From NCBI GenBank assembly GCA_900708905.1, contig CAADRB010000009.1:2537270-2601269 (forward strand): 64,000 nt of DNA. Reading direction: 5' to 3'. Numbering within the stretch: the first letter of the stretch is position 1; each line of letters opens with the position of its first letter. Positions 41,707-51,974 of this stretch are shown piece by piece. The notes beneath the pieces are model-generated. The model made no database searches. It was not told the origin of the DNA and saw only the letters and a list, made by a program, of their open reading frames with translations. The translations under genes and the position numbers were made by a program. Source of the DNA: Hymenolepis diminuta. Taxonomy: Eukaryota > Platyhelminthes > Cestoda > Cyclophyllidea > Hymenolepididae.

Positions 41707-42708
41707 ATTTTACACAAATAAATGTTATTAAATATAAATATTTGTCTGTTTCAAATCCTAACCGAAATGTAACAAAAACGGTTTCAAATAAGCGCTGTGT
41801 GGACTTACACGAAGAAAGTCGAAATGATTTTCGATTTAAATTATCATTTTCATTTATAAAACTATTATACTATGGGTTTACTTATTGCAAAAAAATAAAA
41901 AAATTTAAATACTCTAATTGTTAATAAAATCATTGCATTAATCATTAGCACTTGTGATTGCTTTAATCCCTTTTAAATAACGTTTCCGTATTTGTTAGGC
42001 ATTTGTCACAAAAGAGTGTAAATTATGTTTATTTATTGAATACATTACTACTACTATCAAAGAACGAACTCGAAGTCGGACGAAGAAACTTCAACACATA
42101 CATATATATGCGCAAAATTAAACGGTTCATTGAATATTTTACTTAGAAACAAGTCATTTTTAATATGACGTTAGACATAAAAATAACGGACAAAGCACAG
42201 TGATTAGTGATAGACGACAAATGTTGGATATTCGTTTTCGGTGTAGTCCTATTTTTATATCTAGTGGACATGAAGTAATTGTAAAAATATGTCAATTATG
42301 AGGAATTTATACGAAAGGTTTTAAGTCAAGGCATACATGCTTAACTGAACATTTTGATTATACTAAGATAAAAAAGGTTTTATCCATTTAATTACAGAAC
42401 AAGAGTATCGTGAAAAACAAATAATTTCACTACATTAATACCAAAATATATTTTAAAAATAATTTATAAGCATTGTTTAATATATAGTATTCATCATTTA
42501 AATGCCTTCTATGAGTGAATGGTTGTTTTATTCACCGCTGGTGTTGGCGCGTCGTCTGTTTGCTCTATTTTCGGAGTATAAATAGGGATTTAGAGCTAAG
42601 TAGTCGGCTTTCTTATGCTTGTTAGCCGCTTGGTAGCGCAAAGTTTAATCTTTCAATTGCCACTCCATTTTCGAGCCAAAAGAGTTAAGCTAATATACGG
42701 TTTTTAAA
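41707..42708. promoter_or_regulatory. shared ARF6/MAF1 divergent intergenic region
   Basis: About 1.0 kb separates the ARF6 start codon (minus) from the MAF1 start codon (plus). It must hold both 5' UTRs and at least part of both promoters. It is AT-rich through about 42.5 kb and then GC-richer near 42540-42640, where a TATA element for MAF1 lies. No clear TATA element was seen for ARF6. Whether transcription is truly bidirectional from one open region is inference. Confidence 0.6.
42577..42584 (+). promoter_or_regulatory. TATA box of MAF1
   Basis: TATAAATA followed by GGG, about 130 bp before the MAF1 start codon and preceded by a short GC-richer stretch. At normal TATA-to-start spacing, transcription would begin near 42607-42615, giving a 5' UTR of about 95-100 bp unless the message is trans-spliced. 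Confidence 0.6.
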
Positions 42709-43841
42709 ATGAAATTTCTGGATAATATAGAACTGGAGTCACTTGCCTTGAAATTGTCAAGGGCCAGTCGACGATATGCGGTAGAAGTTTGGTGGGCATC
42801 CACATTTTTTATTCAATTTTGGAATGCTTCAAAATTTACTTTGATATTTTGTTTCCAGTTTGGAGAGTTATTCCTGCAAAATGGTCACTGAGGAAAAGCG
42901 CAATTTTAAGGAGTTGAGAGCTAGGCTTGAAGAAGAGGGAATGCAAGAATCTTCCCTAAAACTAGGTCCCTCTTTAACAATTAGGGGTATGGAATCTCTG
43001 TCCGGAGAAAGACCTGATAGTGACAAATATGTTATGAGCGATTACCAAGCTGAGGTAATTTAACGCACTTAGTAACCTATTCATCGTTTATCTATTGACC
43101 ATTTTAAAATAAATTTTCTCCAAATTTTTAGCTTGATACTAACCCCCGAGCTCAGTCCCGCTCTCGCAATCCCTCACTTTCTTCTGTGGGTGATCATTCA
43201 GGATCTGCCGCAAAATCAGGTCCCACGATAACTGCTAAAGAGCTATTTTGTCTCCAAGTAACCCTTGAGCAAGCTTTCAACTCGTATTTTCTGGACACTT
43301 CTAGCGAAGATTTTGCTCTAGAACCTGAATTGATGGTAGGCTAGCCTTAGTGTTTTTGTTAATATATTGCTAACTTTTTTCCACGGTATTTATTATTGTC
43401 CGCCTTTCTTATGTAGATGGTGAAGACATACATTGCCCAGTTTTGTTCGGTTTACGTGGACAAATATGAGCAACATTCCTCTGATTTGTGGACCAATATT
43501 GAACAGGAGATTCATCCAAGTAGATGTATCATTTATAGGTAGGGATTTCTCATTGTTGATGTTCACATAAATTACTTTAATGTAATGAATTTAGCTACAA
43601 ACCGGATCGTTCGCGTGAACCCTACGACACTAGGTATATGTCGCAATTCAACTATTTCTTCTTTAATCGCTCCCTCAAGCGTGTTCTTTTCTTCTCAATG
43701 ATTGTGAGGGAGTAAGTCACTTGTTTTCTCGCCTTTTCCAGTTGTTTTTTTAATCACTTTGACGAATGTGCGTTTCTCTTCGTCTTAAGTTCTCCTCCGG
43801 AAGACGCCTACGATGAAGACGAAATGGAGGATATCTTTTAG
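42709..43841 (+). CDS. MAF1: MAF1, repressor of RNA polymerase III (six exons)
   Basis: MAF1 binds RNA polymerase III and represses tRNA and 5S rRNA synthesis under stress or TOR inhibition. The exons are 42709-42791, 42859-43054, 43132-43335, 43417-43538, 43595-43711 and 43790-43841. Phases close to 257 residues, against 256 in human. The N terminus MKFLDNIELES and the block ESYSCKM at 30-36 align with human MAF1 at identical spacing, which fixes the start and the first donor (TTTG|GTGGGC). The C-terminal MAF1 domain holds ELFCLQVTLEQAF, then LWTNIEQEI, IYSYKPD and the signature FNYFFFN at 220-226 followed by LKRVLFF. A Ser-rich linker (about residues 100-120) is the variable region. The protein ends in a short acidic tail (EDAYDEDEMEDIF), shorter than the vertebrate tail. 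Introns are 56-81 bp. It is divergent from ARF6 upstream. Confidence 0.95.
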
Positions 43842-44669
43842 AATTGGGAAGGTGAAGTGATTGTGGAACTATCATATTTTTGGCTCTTACATGGCATTCT
43901 AAATACTACTCACTCTAGCCATCAAAATCATGTTGTACAGTTTGCATTTCGGCTCTTAGTACAACTACGTATTATTTAATATTAAGCTCTTCCTGGGCAC
44001 TTGTCTATCCTTATTTGTAACTTATAATTTTGGTCAGTAGTATACAAGAAAATAGTATGTTTTAATGTTTATCCGCCAGATTAGACATTACGGGGCTAAC
44101 ATTTATTGGAGTACATTCGGTGATCAGTCGTGCTGGTTATTATTGTTTGCTTAATGTGAGTTTCTCAAGAGGGCCTTCTCTACCCAAAATAGGTGTCGGG
44201 AGGTATTTCTAGTCAATGGGGGCAGGTTTTTCCTAACTTGCCTATTTTTCTTCTATCGGGGCTGTATCTCAAATGGTTGCGGTAATGGAGTTTTACTTGT
44301 CATTTTGATTTGTTATTTTTTTGTGAAGAATTGTACGCGATCCCGATCATCCCCTACAGTTCAGTGGGTGAATTAATTTTCTTGTTGTATGACATTTCCA
44401 TACAATTTCGGAATAGAATTATTTCATTTAATACAATGTATGCGTATGACGTTGTGGAAAAAGGTATGAATTCCCTGATGGAAGATCACGAAAGTCTTTT
44501 TTTCTAAATTGACATGTTAATACAAATCTCATAAATCTTACTCTATTTTTCGATTTGGATTCTTTTCGGGTCTTGATTTTTACTCACTTGATGCTCTTTT
44601 TAAATTTTTCAGCAGAGTAAACAAAATGTTTGAGTAAAATCGCAGATTTATCTCATTTGTGCACTTTCG
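43842..44669. other. MAF1 3' flank, no further gene seen
   Basis: Contains the MAF1 3' UTR, but no canonical AATAAA was found by eye in the first 800 bp. The 65-codon frame at 44310-44507 has no recognised family. Confidence 0.5.
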
Positions 44670-44790
44670 GTGTGGGGGTAACGTATTGGTCTGCGGGGTT
44701 GGAGGTCATGGCTCCAATACCCACCACTTCGTTGGTGAAATAGCTAACCAAATTGTTTAAATCTGGCTAAATAAGAGGATAGCAGAAATC
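44670..44790 (+). repeat. tRNA-like SINE candidate
   Basis: Has GGTAACGTATTGGTCTGCGG, like an A box and D-arm, then GGCTCCAATACCC, like a B box, at about 40 bp spacing. CACCACTTCG and AATAGCTAACC follow. It is weakly similar to 23411-23590 in the B box and the first bases of the body. It is degenerate and not a working tRNA. Confidence 0.35.
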
Positions 44791-45559
44791 AATTTTCCAA
44801 TTAGGGGGTCTATGATGCTACTCTCTCCAAGGTTATATTGGAAGACACTTCCTTAAATGAATTTTGGACTTATTATTATTTGATATAACACAGAAAATCG
44901 ATGTGTGGACCCGCCTTGTGTAAGAGACGAGTTAGGGCAGTTTCCTAAAGGATGGTTAAAATACTCATTTTATCTACTAAATCTCGAAAATACTTTTGAT
45001 TAAGACTTAGAGGTCTGTTAATAGTACTAATATTAGCAAAATCTTCAGGTTAGGATTTGAGTTGAATTGACTATCTCTCCCTATATCCGCCGAAATTACA
45101 CTCAAACTATCAGTACCAAAGGCGAAGTGAAAAAAAATTTGCTTTCGCAGAAATGGATAGATAAACAAGTTCATAAACAAAAAGGAAATGTGGGTATAGT
45201 GCACATATGCTAACTCATTAATCAGATATGTTTGAATCTATGTAATTATTCTTCCTCCTCAGTCTGAGCAACTGAAGCCCTAATATGCCTCTTTAGAAAC
45301 CTAGCAATATCACAGACAGCTTGAGTGTATTGTTATGCTCATATCATAACCTATTTTACTTTTGAATTACTCAGGGAAAGATAGTCCCTGGACTATTATA
45401 TAGAATTTTTATAAGTTCAATTTTTGTAGTAGTTTGCTAATTACCGGACGCAGAAACATAACAGAATTGGTCTTTCATGATAGTCAACGAATTAACCAGT
45501 TCTTGAAAAGGGCAAATATATGGATTAATTCAACCTGAATTTTGTATATACCAATTAAG

Positions 45560-45765
45560 AACCTGTATAAATACCTAAGGATCGTAATATCCGCATATAT
45601 ATATATATATATATACTAACCTTAGGCTACTTTCGTACGTACTTCAGGTATTGAACGTACTTTATAGTTCTGCATTCACTCGCTCGTTTTTTCGTTTGTT
45701 GTACTTCTTAAATATCCATCTTCATCTACCATATTATGTACACTAGGCGCTCTAATAGTATGTAG
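45560..45765 (-). repeat. partial LTR-like repeat end, copy E
   Basis: The minus strand carries TATTAGAGCGCC at about 45747-45758, matching the conserved start block of the LTR-like family, but the AATAAA core is not recognisable downstream. It contains an AT dinucleotide run at 45595-45615. Only the end block supports membership. Confidence 0.25.
45595..45615. repeat. (AT)n microsatellite
   Basis: Twenty-one bases of alternating A and T in AT-rich spacer. Confidence 0.9.
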
Positions 45766-46072
45766 ATCTAGTTTACACCAGAATCTAGTAGTAGATTCGT
45801 AGTGCACATCAGCGAGCTAGATTTAATAGTGAATAGTAATCATTAATTATAACATCTAACCATTTAGGCATGACTAAGCAGAGGAACATAAACTCACCTA
45901 CGGGAGTCAAGAATACAAAGAGGAGTCATGTAACGATCATAGAAGTTTTGGGTCAGCTGCTTTCCATGATTAAAAGTTGTAAATTCCTTGTATTACTAAT
46001 GGCGCTAATAATAGCTTTACCGTGTAAAATAATCTCCGCTGCTATGATCTGGATTTCCATAAGATATTTTCA

Positions 46073-46365
46073 GGCTACAATTGATTCAGACCCAGGGAGA
46101 GAGGCAAGACAGAAGTTTAGTTACTCTAAGACACTTCATTAACTTAAAAAGAACTATTAACATCCAATGCAAATTGTCTCCATTGGTATTGATGTTTGAA
46201 TATTGAAGTACCAAAGAACCGATGATAGTTTTTTAGCAGACTAACCGTCAAGCTGATTAAGATGATGGGAAGCTTAGAGACCACTTTCAGGAATTGCTCA
46301 ATCCGAGCTAGATTTGAGTTTTATTTGTTTTCACATTCAAATCTCTTTGGAATCACGCGCCCTTT
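46073..46365 (-). repeat. LTR-like repeat, copy B
   Basis: Shares with copy A ACTARCCGTCAAGCTG, GAAGCTT, a CAGGAATT block and GATTCAGAC. It shares with copy C a GAGAGAGG-type block, AGTTACT, AAGACA, TTCATTAACT and AAATTGTCT. The poly(A)-like hexamer is mutated (TTCATT on plus). The GCGCC block is at about 46354. It is shorter than the other copies. Confidence 0.5.
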
Positions 46366-47800
46366 AATCATCAATTAATGATATAAATCAGAAAGAAGTT
46401 CCCACCAACATCCTCTCCTGTAATGTGATGATATTCTAAAGTGAAGTGACCACTTTATTCGTAAAAATTTTCACGCAGAAGGTACTCGAATTTACAGAGA
46501 AATAGCCTTGTTGTCTGAAAAGTTAGATACGAGAATATTCGGTAGACACGGATAGTAAAACTAAATTAGGACCCATATACGTAAACAGAAGCTCATAATG
46601 AAAGTGAGTTCATGGGCAAAGGAGAGCTGCCCTTGAATTAATTAAACCGTGTCATAAAACCACCTGTGGCTGGAAAGTGCACCTCTTATTTACTTATAAA
46701 TAGATTTTCTTATATGCACCATTACTGTAGTGAGCTCTGGTATTTCGAAAACATGCTAACTAGTTTCAGCTACGTGCTTCAAACTATCAGTAGTGACAAA
46801 TTCATCGGGATTGCATGACCAGCCACTTAGTTTAATTAACCAATCAAAATTTTCTGAAACTATAGCGGATGCAACACAAATAAGCCTTTTTGAAAAATCC
46901 TAGTAATGCTCTAACAAGTAAAACTAGTCTCTAGCAGAGTCCTCTATCATAAATTTGCTCCTAAACTTAGCTAGGCTATGTACAAAGTAGCAAGAAAAAA
47001 GAAGACATGGAGTGCAGAGAGTTTATTGCAAACTTTTGGCTAACTGTCAACATGCTTAGTCATTAAATATAGTCAACACTACATTGTAGGAATATTAACC
47101 ACTAGTTGGCTGGGAAGACCTCTGCACACACGTCCGCACTTGATCGCTAGGCAACTAGTAACATGTCCGCTTTTCCAAAATATTCCCTTGATAAGGTCTG
47201 GTAGTGTCGTGACCTCCAAAAAACTCTCAGGCGTGGGCTCATCCGTGAAATTAACACTTTCTCAATCCTCAGTTATTATTATTAAATTCAATGCCCTTTT
47301 AATGCCACATGTGAGGTTCACAATTTTGGCGAAACTGCATTCTCATCATCTTATTGTACAAAATAAAAAAAAAATTGCATTATTTCTTAACTGCCTCTTA
47401 TCTGTATTTGCTTTGTGACTGATCAGCAGATCAGTTCATTATTTGAGCTTTTAGTCGTTCTACGTCTAATCAGTTGAATAGAGTTCAAGATATTACTTTG
47501 ATACCAATTTGAATATTTGTGAATCCCGTGAGAAAATAGTTAAAGAACAAGTAGAGAATTTGACTTTTTGTTCGACCGGAGATACTATTTGTTACATATA
47601 AGAAAATAATATTTTACACAAAATAATTCCTTATGTAAGAATCTTTATTTTCCACCTTTAATTCCTGCTTCTTTTAATTCCCTTTTATTCGAACGAATTT
47701 ATTTACATTATCGTTGTAAATGGCGCGGAATAGAAATCGACCTATCGAAACGGAAACGTGCGTCTTGTGTTGATATTATAAGATCCACCGGAATCTGACA
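46366..47800. other. spacer between repeat copies, no gene seen
   Basis: No coding exon was recognised. The 92-codon frame at 47140-47418 is without domain. Confidence 0.55.
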
Positions 47801-48185
47801 GGAGAACCAAGGTCAATTCAAGAGATGTTTATTACACACCAAGGGTATCACAAGTTGGGGTTGGGAAAAGTCCGGTTTAATAACAACAGGGCAGGTGTTG
47901 GTAGATTGGGGAGTAACGTCGGGAGTCGCGGGCAGAGCGCAGTCACGTGTAGACCGGGAGACGATATTCTGGCCCTTTTACCTATTCGGGCTTTTTCTCC
48001 TTCTCTTTCTCGGGAGGTGTCCCGGTGGTTGGCTCTTCCACGTTGATCCTCATTGGTTCTCTCCATGGGGTGGCTTGTGATTGGTGGTATGAAAAGAGAA
48101 GGAGAAATGATTGGTTAGTTTAAATTCTAGTTTCGGTTTCGTCGCCATTAATGGCGGCGCCCTATACCTTGTGTCTTACAATATA
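47801..48185 (-). repeat. LTR-like repeat, GC-rich copy D with CCAAT boxes
   Basis: On the minus strand it starts near TGTAAGACACAAGG and GGGCGCC (about 48152-48182), followed by a CGCCATTAATGGCG palindrome. Three CCAAT boxes follow, at 48110-48114, 48080-48084 and 48052-48056, all in minus orientation. AATAAA lies at 47828-47833, followed by CATCTCTTGAATTGACC, which resembles the end of copies A and C. The block is much richer in GC than its surroundings. The layout of promoter boxes before a poly(A) signal fits an LTR. A standalone promoter is the alternative. Confidence 0.45.
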
Positions 48186-49631
48186 TTGATTTGAGTAGTT
48201 TTGTATTGTGGTGTTGTTGGGTTGTGTTTATAACTAGTGAGATGTCTTAGGGAATCTAAGAGTCGGTTACGGTATCCTACAGAGGAGAGCAGATTGCAAC
48301 ATTATTCGATACCGACGGCCCGTTATCAATTCTTGATTGTTTCATCTCACTAAACTACTCAGTATAACAAAAACGGTAGGGGGAACTACTCACTATCTTC
48401 CGTCATTACTGATTTGTTAATTATTAGCATATTTGCTTGATCAACCCGATTAGTTTCGTTTTTTGCGTAATTAGGATAATGTCCTAGCGATGGATAGCAT
48501 CATTATTCATTTTCTTTCCATTACATCATATAGTTATATTGTATTATTATCTGATTAACTTTCCTTTCATCTTACTATTCGTTTGCTTCAATTATGTAGA
48601 TTATACTCGAATTTATTTCGTTGTTTAACATAATAAATCTCATCCATTTGATGTGAAAGTTTTGACAAAACTGTACACAATTCGGCCGTGTTTTTTCACG
48701 CACTAAACCATGAGCACAAATACAATAGCAATTATATAGTCCTAGGGATGATGTGTATCCATAACACATGTTGGTATCTCTTTAAGATAAGCTTACACAC
48801 CTGTATGACTATGTTCACATTTTTGCTTGAAGGAAATAGATGTGATATTAACCGAAACATTTGGCTTTTCAGAATCCGGAAAAATTATACTTTAGTATGT
48901 CTAAGTGTACTGATCAGGATCCAGAACCAATCGTCACCTATCTATAGTGAATTAAATACAACAGGATTTGACCCTATCCTGCACCTCAGTCTTCCTTTAG
49001 CAGAAATAACCATTTTTACCATATGACATACCATTTCAGATATATTTCGATGTCTAACAAATACTCTAAGCATTATCCGAAGATAATTCGTTTAATGTTT
49101 GCCTAGTTATTTAATTATTTCATCAAGATCTACATCATATATACGATTTAGCTAAAAGGATGAATGATTTGCAGTGAAAAATTGACAGTAAGAAAAAGAT
49201 ATTGAAAATCGAAGATTTGGTCTTTAAATCAATATATATATATATATGTATGTATATATACATAATTCATTTTACAGATGAGGCCTCTTCTTGATCTACA
49301 TGGCTTAGCATATCGAAGTTTTGTTTTCGTAATGAGACCGGTTGGATATTACAATGAAGCTGCAATATGAAATTAAAAATTTTTTATAGGAATAATTAAT
49401 GTTTTGCTTTATGCTTTCTACCTTTTTAATTAAAATAACGCTAATTTCATATATTATTTATATGAACCAATATAATGGCTATGAAGGTTAAGCAATTTAC
49501 TTACCAGTGATATTGGGGACTTTTATTTAATTTTTAACTTTCTCTCTACTGTTATTTTGTAAATATTTTGGATTTCTAGTAGCTGAATAGCTTGTTTTTT
49601 AAAGACATTCATTCGGAAAAGGTAATCAAAT
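48186..49631. other. spacer upstream of gag-like relic
   Basis: Includes a moderately GC-rich tail of LTR-like copy D to about 48390, then AT-rich DNA. A 112-codon frame at 48688-49026 (plus) has no recognised domain and AT-driven composition. Confidence 0.5.
49231..49262. repeat. (AT)n/(GTAT)n microsatellite
   Basis: Alternating AT broken by GTATGTAT, self-complementary overall, upstream of the gag-like relic. Confidence 0.85.
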
Positions 49632-50003
49632 ATGGATCATTTTGATCTATTCTTAAAGAAGCAGGTGAAACATAGTGGATTGGTACTATAAAATCAATAG
49701 CAAAACTGTACGAATCTGCTGAAATAGTTATCGAGAAATTTGAATCTGAAATCTGAGGGATCAGAAGATTCAGTTCGCAAATATTTTCCTGATAGCCTCG
49801 TCCAGCAGATAAGCGAATTCCATCATTATCCAGCGCCGGATCTTACATTTAATAACTGGTTTGATGTGCTAAAGAACACCTTCTGGGAATATCTCGTTGA
49901 TATACTGATGAGAAGAAAAGTTAGACACTTTTTTCGGTGGTTGAAGAACAATATACGCTCGTTCAAAGCAACTGAAAGGACTGGAAGCAGTATTCATCTG
50001 TGA
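49632..50003 (+). pseudogene. broken retrotransposon gag-like gene
   Basis: One frame runs from ATG at 49632 (beginning MDHFDLFLKKQ) to the stop ending at 50003, interrupted by three in-frame stops before 49740. The segment ISEFHHYPAPDLTFNNWFDV and the following Val-Arg-rich helix resemble the N-terminal domain of gag-like polyproteins of Ty3/gypsy-type elements in worms (aromatic-Asp-Trp plus a KVR-like motif). No protease, reverse transcriptase or integrase was recognised downstream, although 50.2-51.1 kb has scattered open pieces. The assignment rests on motif memory and is moderate. Confidence 0.5.
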
Positions 50004-51202
50004 AGAAAATCCCCCAGAGAATAAGCCTCTGAATTCCGTCTAACATTGATAAAGGTGCCTGGTGGGGATCGGATAAATTGCACCACTCAGATGAACGATA
50101 ATTTTGAGAAATCAAGTTTTAAAATCATCTCATTTGATAATCTTAAATATATATTGTTCCTTTGTGGTCTGCACAATTCCGGTTAATTGCATATTTGCAT
50201 AATAATCTTCAATACAATTGAAAAGATCATGAAATCATCTTACGAGATGCATTTGATGAATATCGAGGAATGGTCACCGTCTATGAGGAGGAGTACGCAG
50301 GGAAAATTTCAACGCAATAAGCCCTCATTTGCTTACTGGCTTTGAAGCGGGATGCACATTCTAAAGGTTGCTCTTGTAAGAATCAAATCTGGACTGTCTG
50401 TGAAAAGAAAGTATTATCTTAAGCGAAGTGACGGATCGATAGAAAAGGACCATTTAAAATATGAGAAGGCTGCTGGGGAGATGACTAGATCCTACAAATC
50501 GCTTAATGTTGTCAGTTACACTAATGAGGTTAGGAGTTCTAACAGGTGACCGTAAGACTACTTGAGGTCGATTGTTTTCATTTTGAGAGACAGTTCTGGG
50601 CGGTTACACAAAATGAAACGCAGAAGAAATTATGAATGATACTATCCAAATGTGTGAACTGAGCGGGAAATCTCAACAGTAAAATTCCCGGAAATGTCTT
50701 CCTGCTCCAGCAAGAGATTGAAAGGTAGGCATGCTGCTATCAGTAAGAACGTGAATGAACTACGATCATAAATAGAGATAATGGATTGGTGAATGGGGAT
50801 TAGACAGGAGCAGATTGTGACACGGGAGTGAATGCATTATACAATGGATGGAAGCAACCCAATCGAGAGTCGAAATTGCTTCACTTGCAAACGATGTCAC
50901 TTAACGAAATAGTTCGGTTCCACATTTTTATTCTCATTAATTCAAATGGTCTGATATAGCGTTATATTAAATTTAGCAAATTCAGTTGAAGAGAATGCAA
51001 ACATACTTCAAATTTTATTAATTTTTTGGTCCAATGACTTTTGTTTTGGCCTGGGAATTGCACGAACAAGTAAGCTGGTGGGTTCCATGTTTCATGGGTG
51101 CTATAAAGTGGAATAAGGATGTTTGATTATTTTTTTTCAAAGTACTCAAGAAATCAAATTTCTCCTTTTATGATTTATCTATCCACTGAATATATATTTC
51201 GA
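50004..51202. other. possible retrotransposon remnant, unassigned
   Basis: Less AT-biased than spacer and with several short open pieces on the plus strand (for example 50352-50549), so it may be the rest of the gag-like element. No motif of protease, reverse transcriptase or integrase could be recognised. Confidence 0.3.
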
Positions 51203-51840
51203 CCACAGTTGACTCAGATTCAGAGAGATAAAACAGAAGGTAGTTACTACAAGACATTTTATTAACTAAATGAAGACTATAGTTAAGCACAAATTGTCTT
51301 CTTAATAGTGAAGTTTGGAAATCAAAACGCCGCTAGACTGATAACAGATTTTGCCCCAAATGATTATCAATCTGTCAGGAGAGATGCGCGCCTGAAAATT
51401 GATAAGGGCGATGGAGGACTCGGAGATAAGTTGCAGGAGCTGGTCATCCCCAGATAAGACATAAATACTGCACCTATGAGCTTTGTTTTGTCAGTTTCCT
51501 TTCAGCTTTATCTCTTTAAATCTGTATGCTAAAATAAGACTAGTGTTGTTGGTCGGCAACCGCTAACCAAGCGACAGAAACATTTGTCCAATGGTGTTAG
51601 ATGTATGCTTATAACCCTGATGGACAAAAATGAGGGGCACACCTGCATGCAGAGTGGATCACTAGAGACCGAACTAGAAGCCCAATGTGGCCATTGGTAA
51701 AGATTTTGTGGACATAGACAAGACAACTGGAAATCTCTCTTATTAGTTGTGCTATTTGCTTATTGGTCCTTATTGTTTTTCATTTTTCATTCATCTTATA
51801 GACTCTATGACCTTATTTATGCAAGGCGCCCTAATAAAAA
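51203..51840 (-). repeat. LTR-like repeat, copy C
   Basis: The core aligns with copies A and B, with AATAAA on the minus strand at 51258-51263. The block around 51474-51490 (CTATGAGCTTTG) is shared with copy A, and a GGCGCC block followed by CTAATA lies at about 51823-51833. It directly precedes mariner copy 2. The 65-codon open frame inside (51529-51726) is not credible as a gene. Confidence 0.5.
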
Positions 51841-51974
51841 TCCATTTTGACCACGTTTCACACACATGCGAAACATGTAAAAAACGACTCCCATGATTTC
51901 CCCAATTATCTCTCAACTATGTTTAACAAAAAAAAACATTAATTGGCCTATTTCCTAATTCAATTCAAAACATA

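Noticed and set aside
42860..43063. MAF1 starting at ATG 42881 as a single-start gene
   Set aside because: ESYSCKM just upstream and the MKFLDN exon at 42709 align with the human MAF1 N terminus at exact spacing, so the earlier start is right.
45870..46142. 90-codon frame with a hydrophobic segment (plus)
   Set aside because: Its end runs into repeat copy B antisense, and the hydrophobic stretch is explained by T-rich codons; no family recognised.
48688..49026. 112-codon open frame (plus)
   Set aside because: Composition follows the AT-rich background, no family is recognised, and an opposing frame overlaps it.
46073..51840. Repeat copies B and C as the two LTRs of one element around the gag-like relic
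   Set aside because: The poly(A)-like signal puts both copies in minus orientation while gag is on plus. The interior also contains another copy and non-retroviral spacer, so a single intact element is unlikely.
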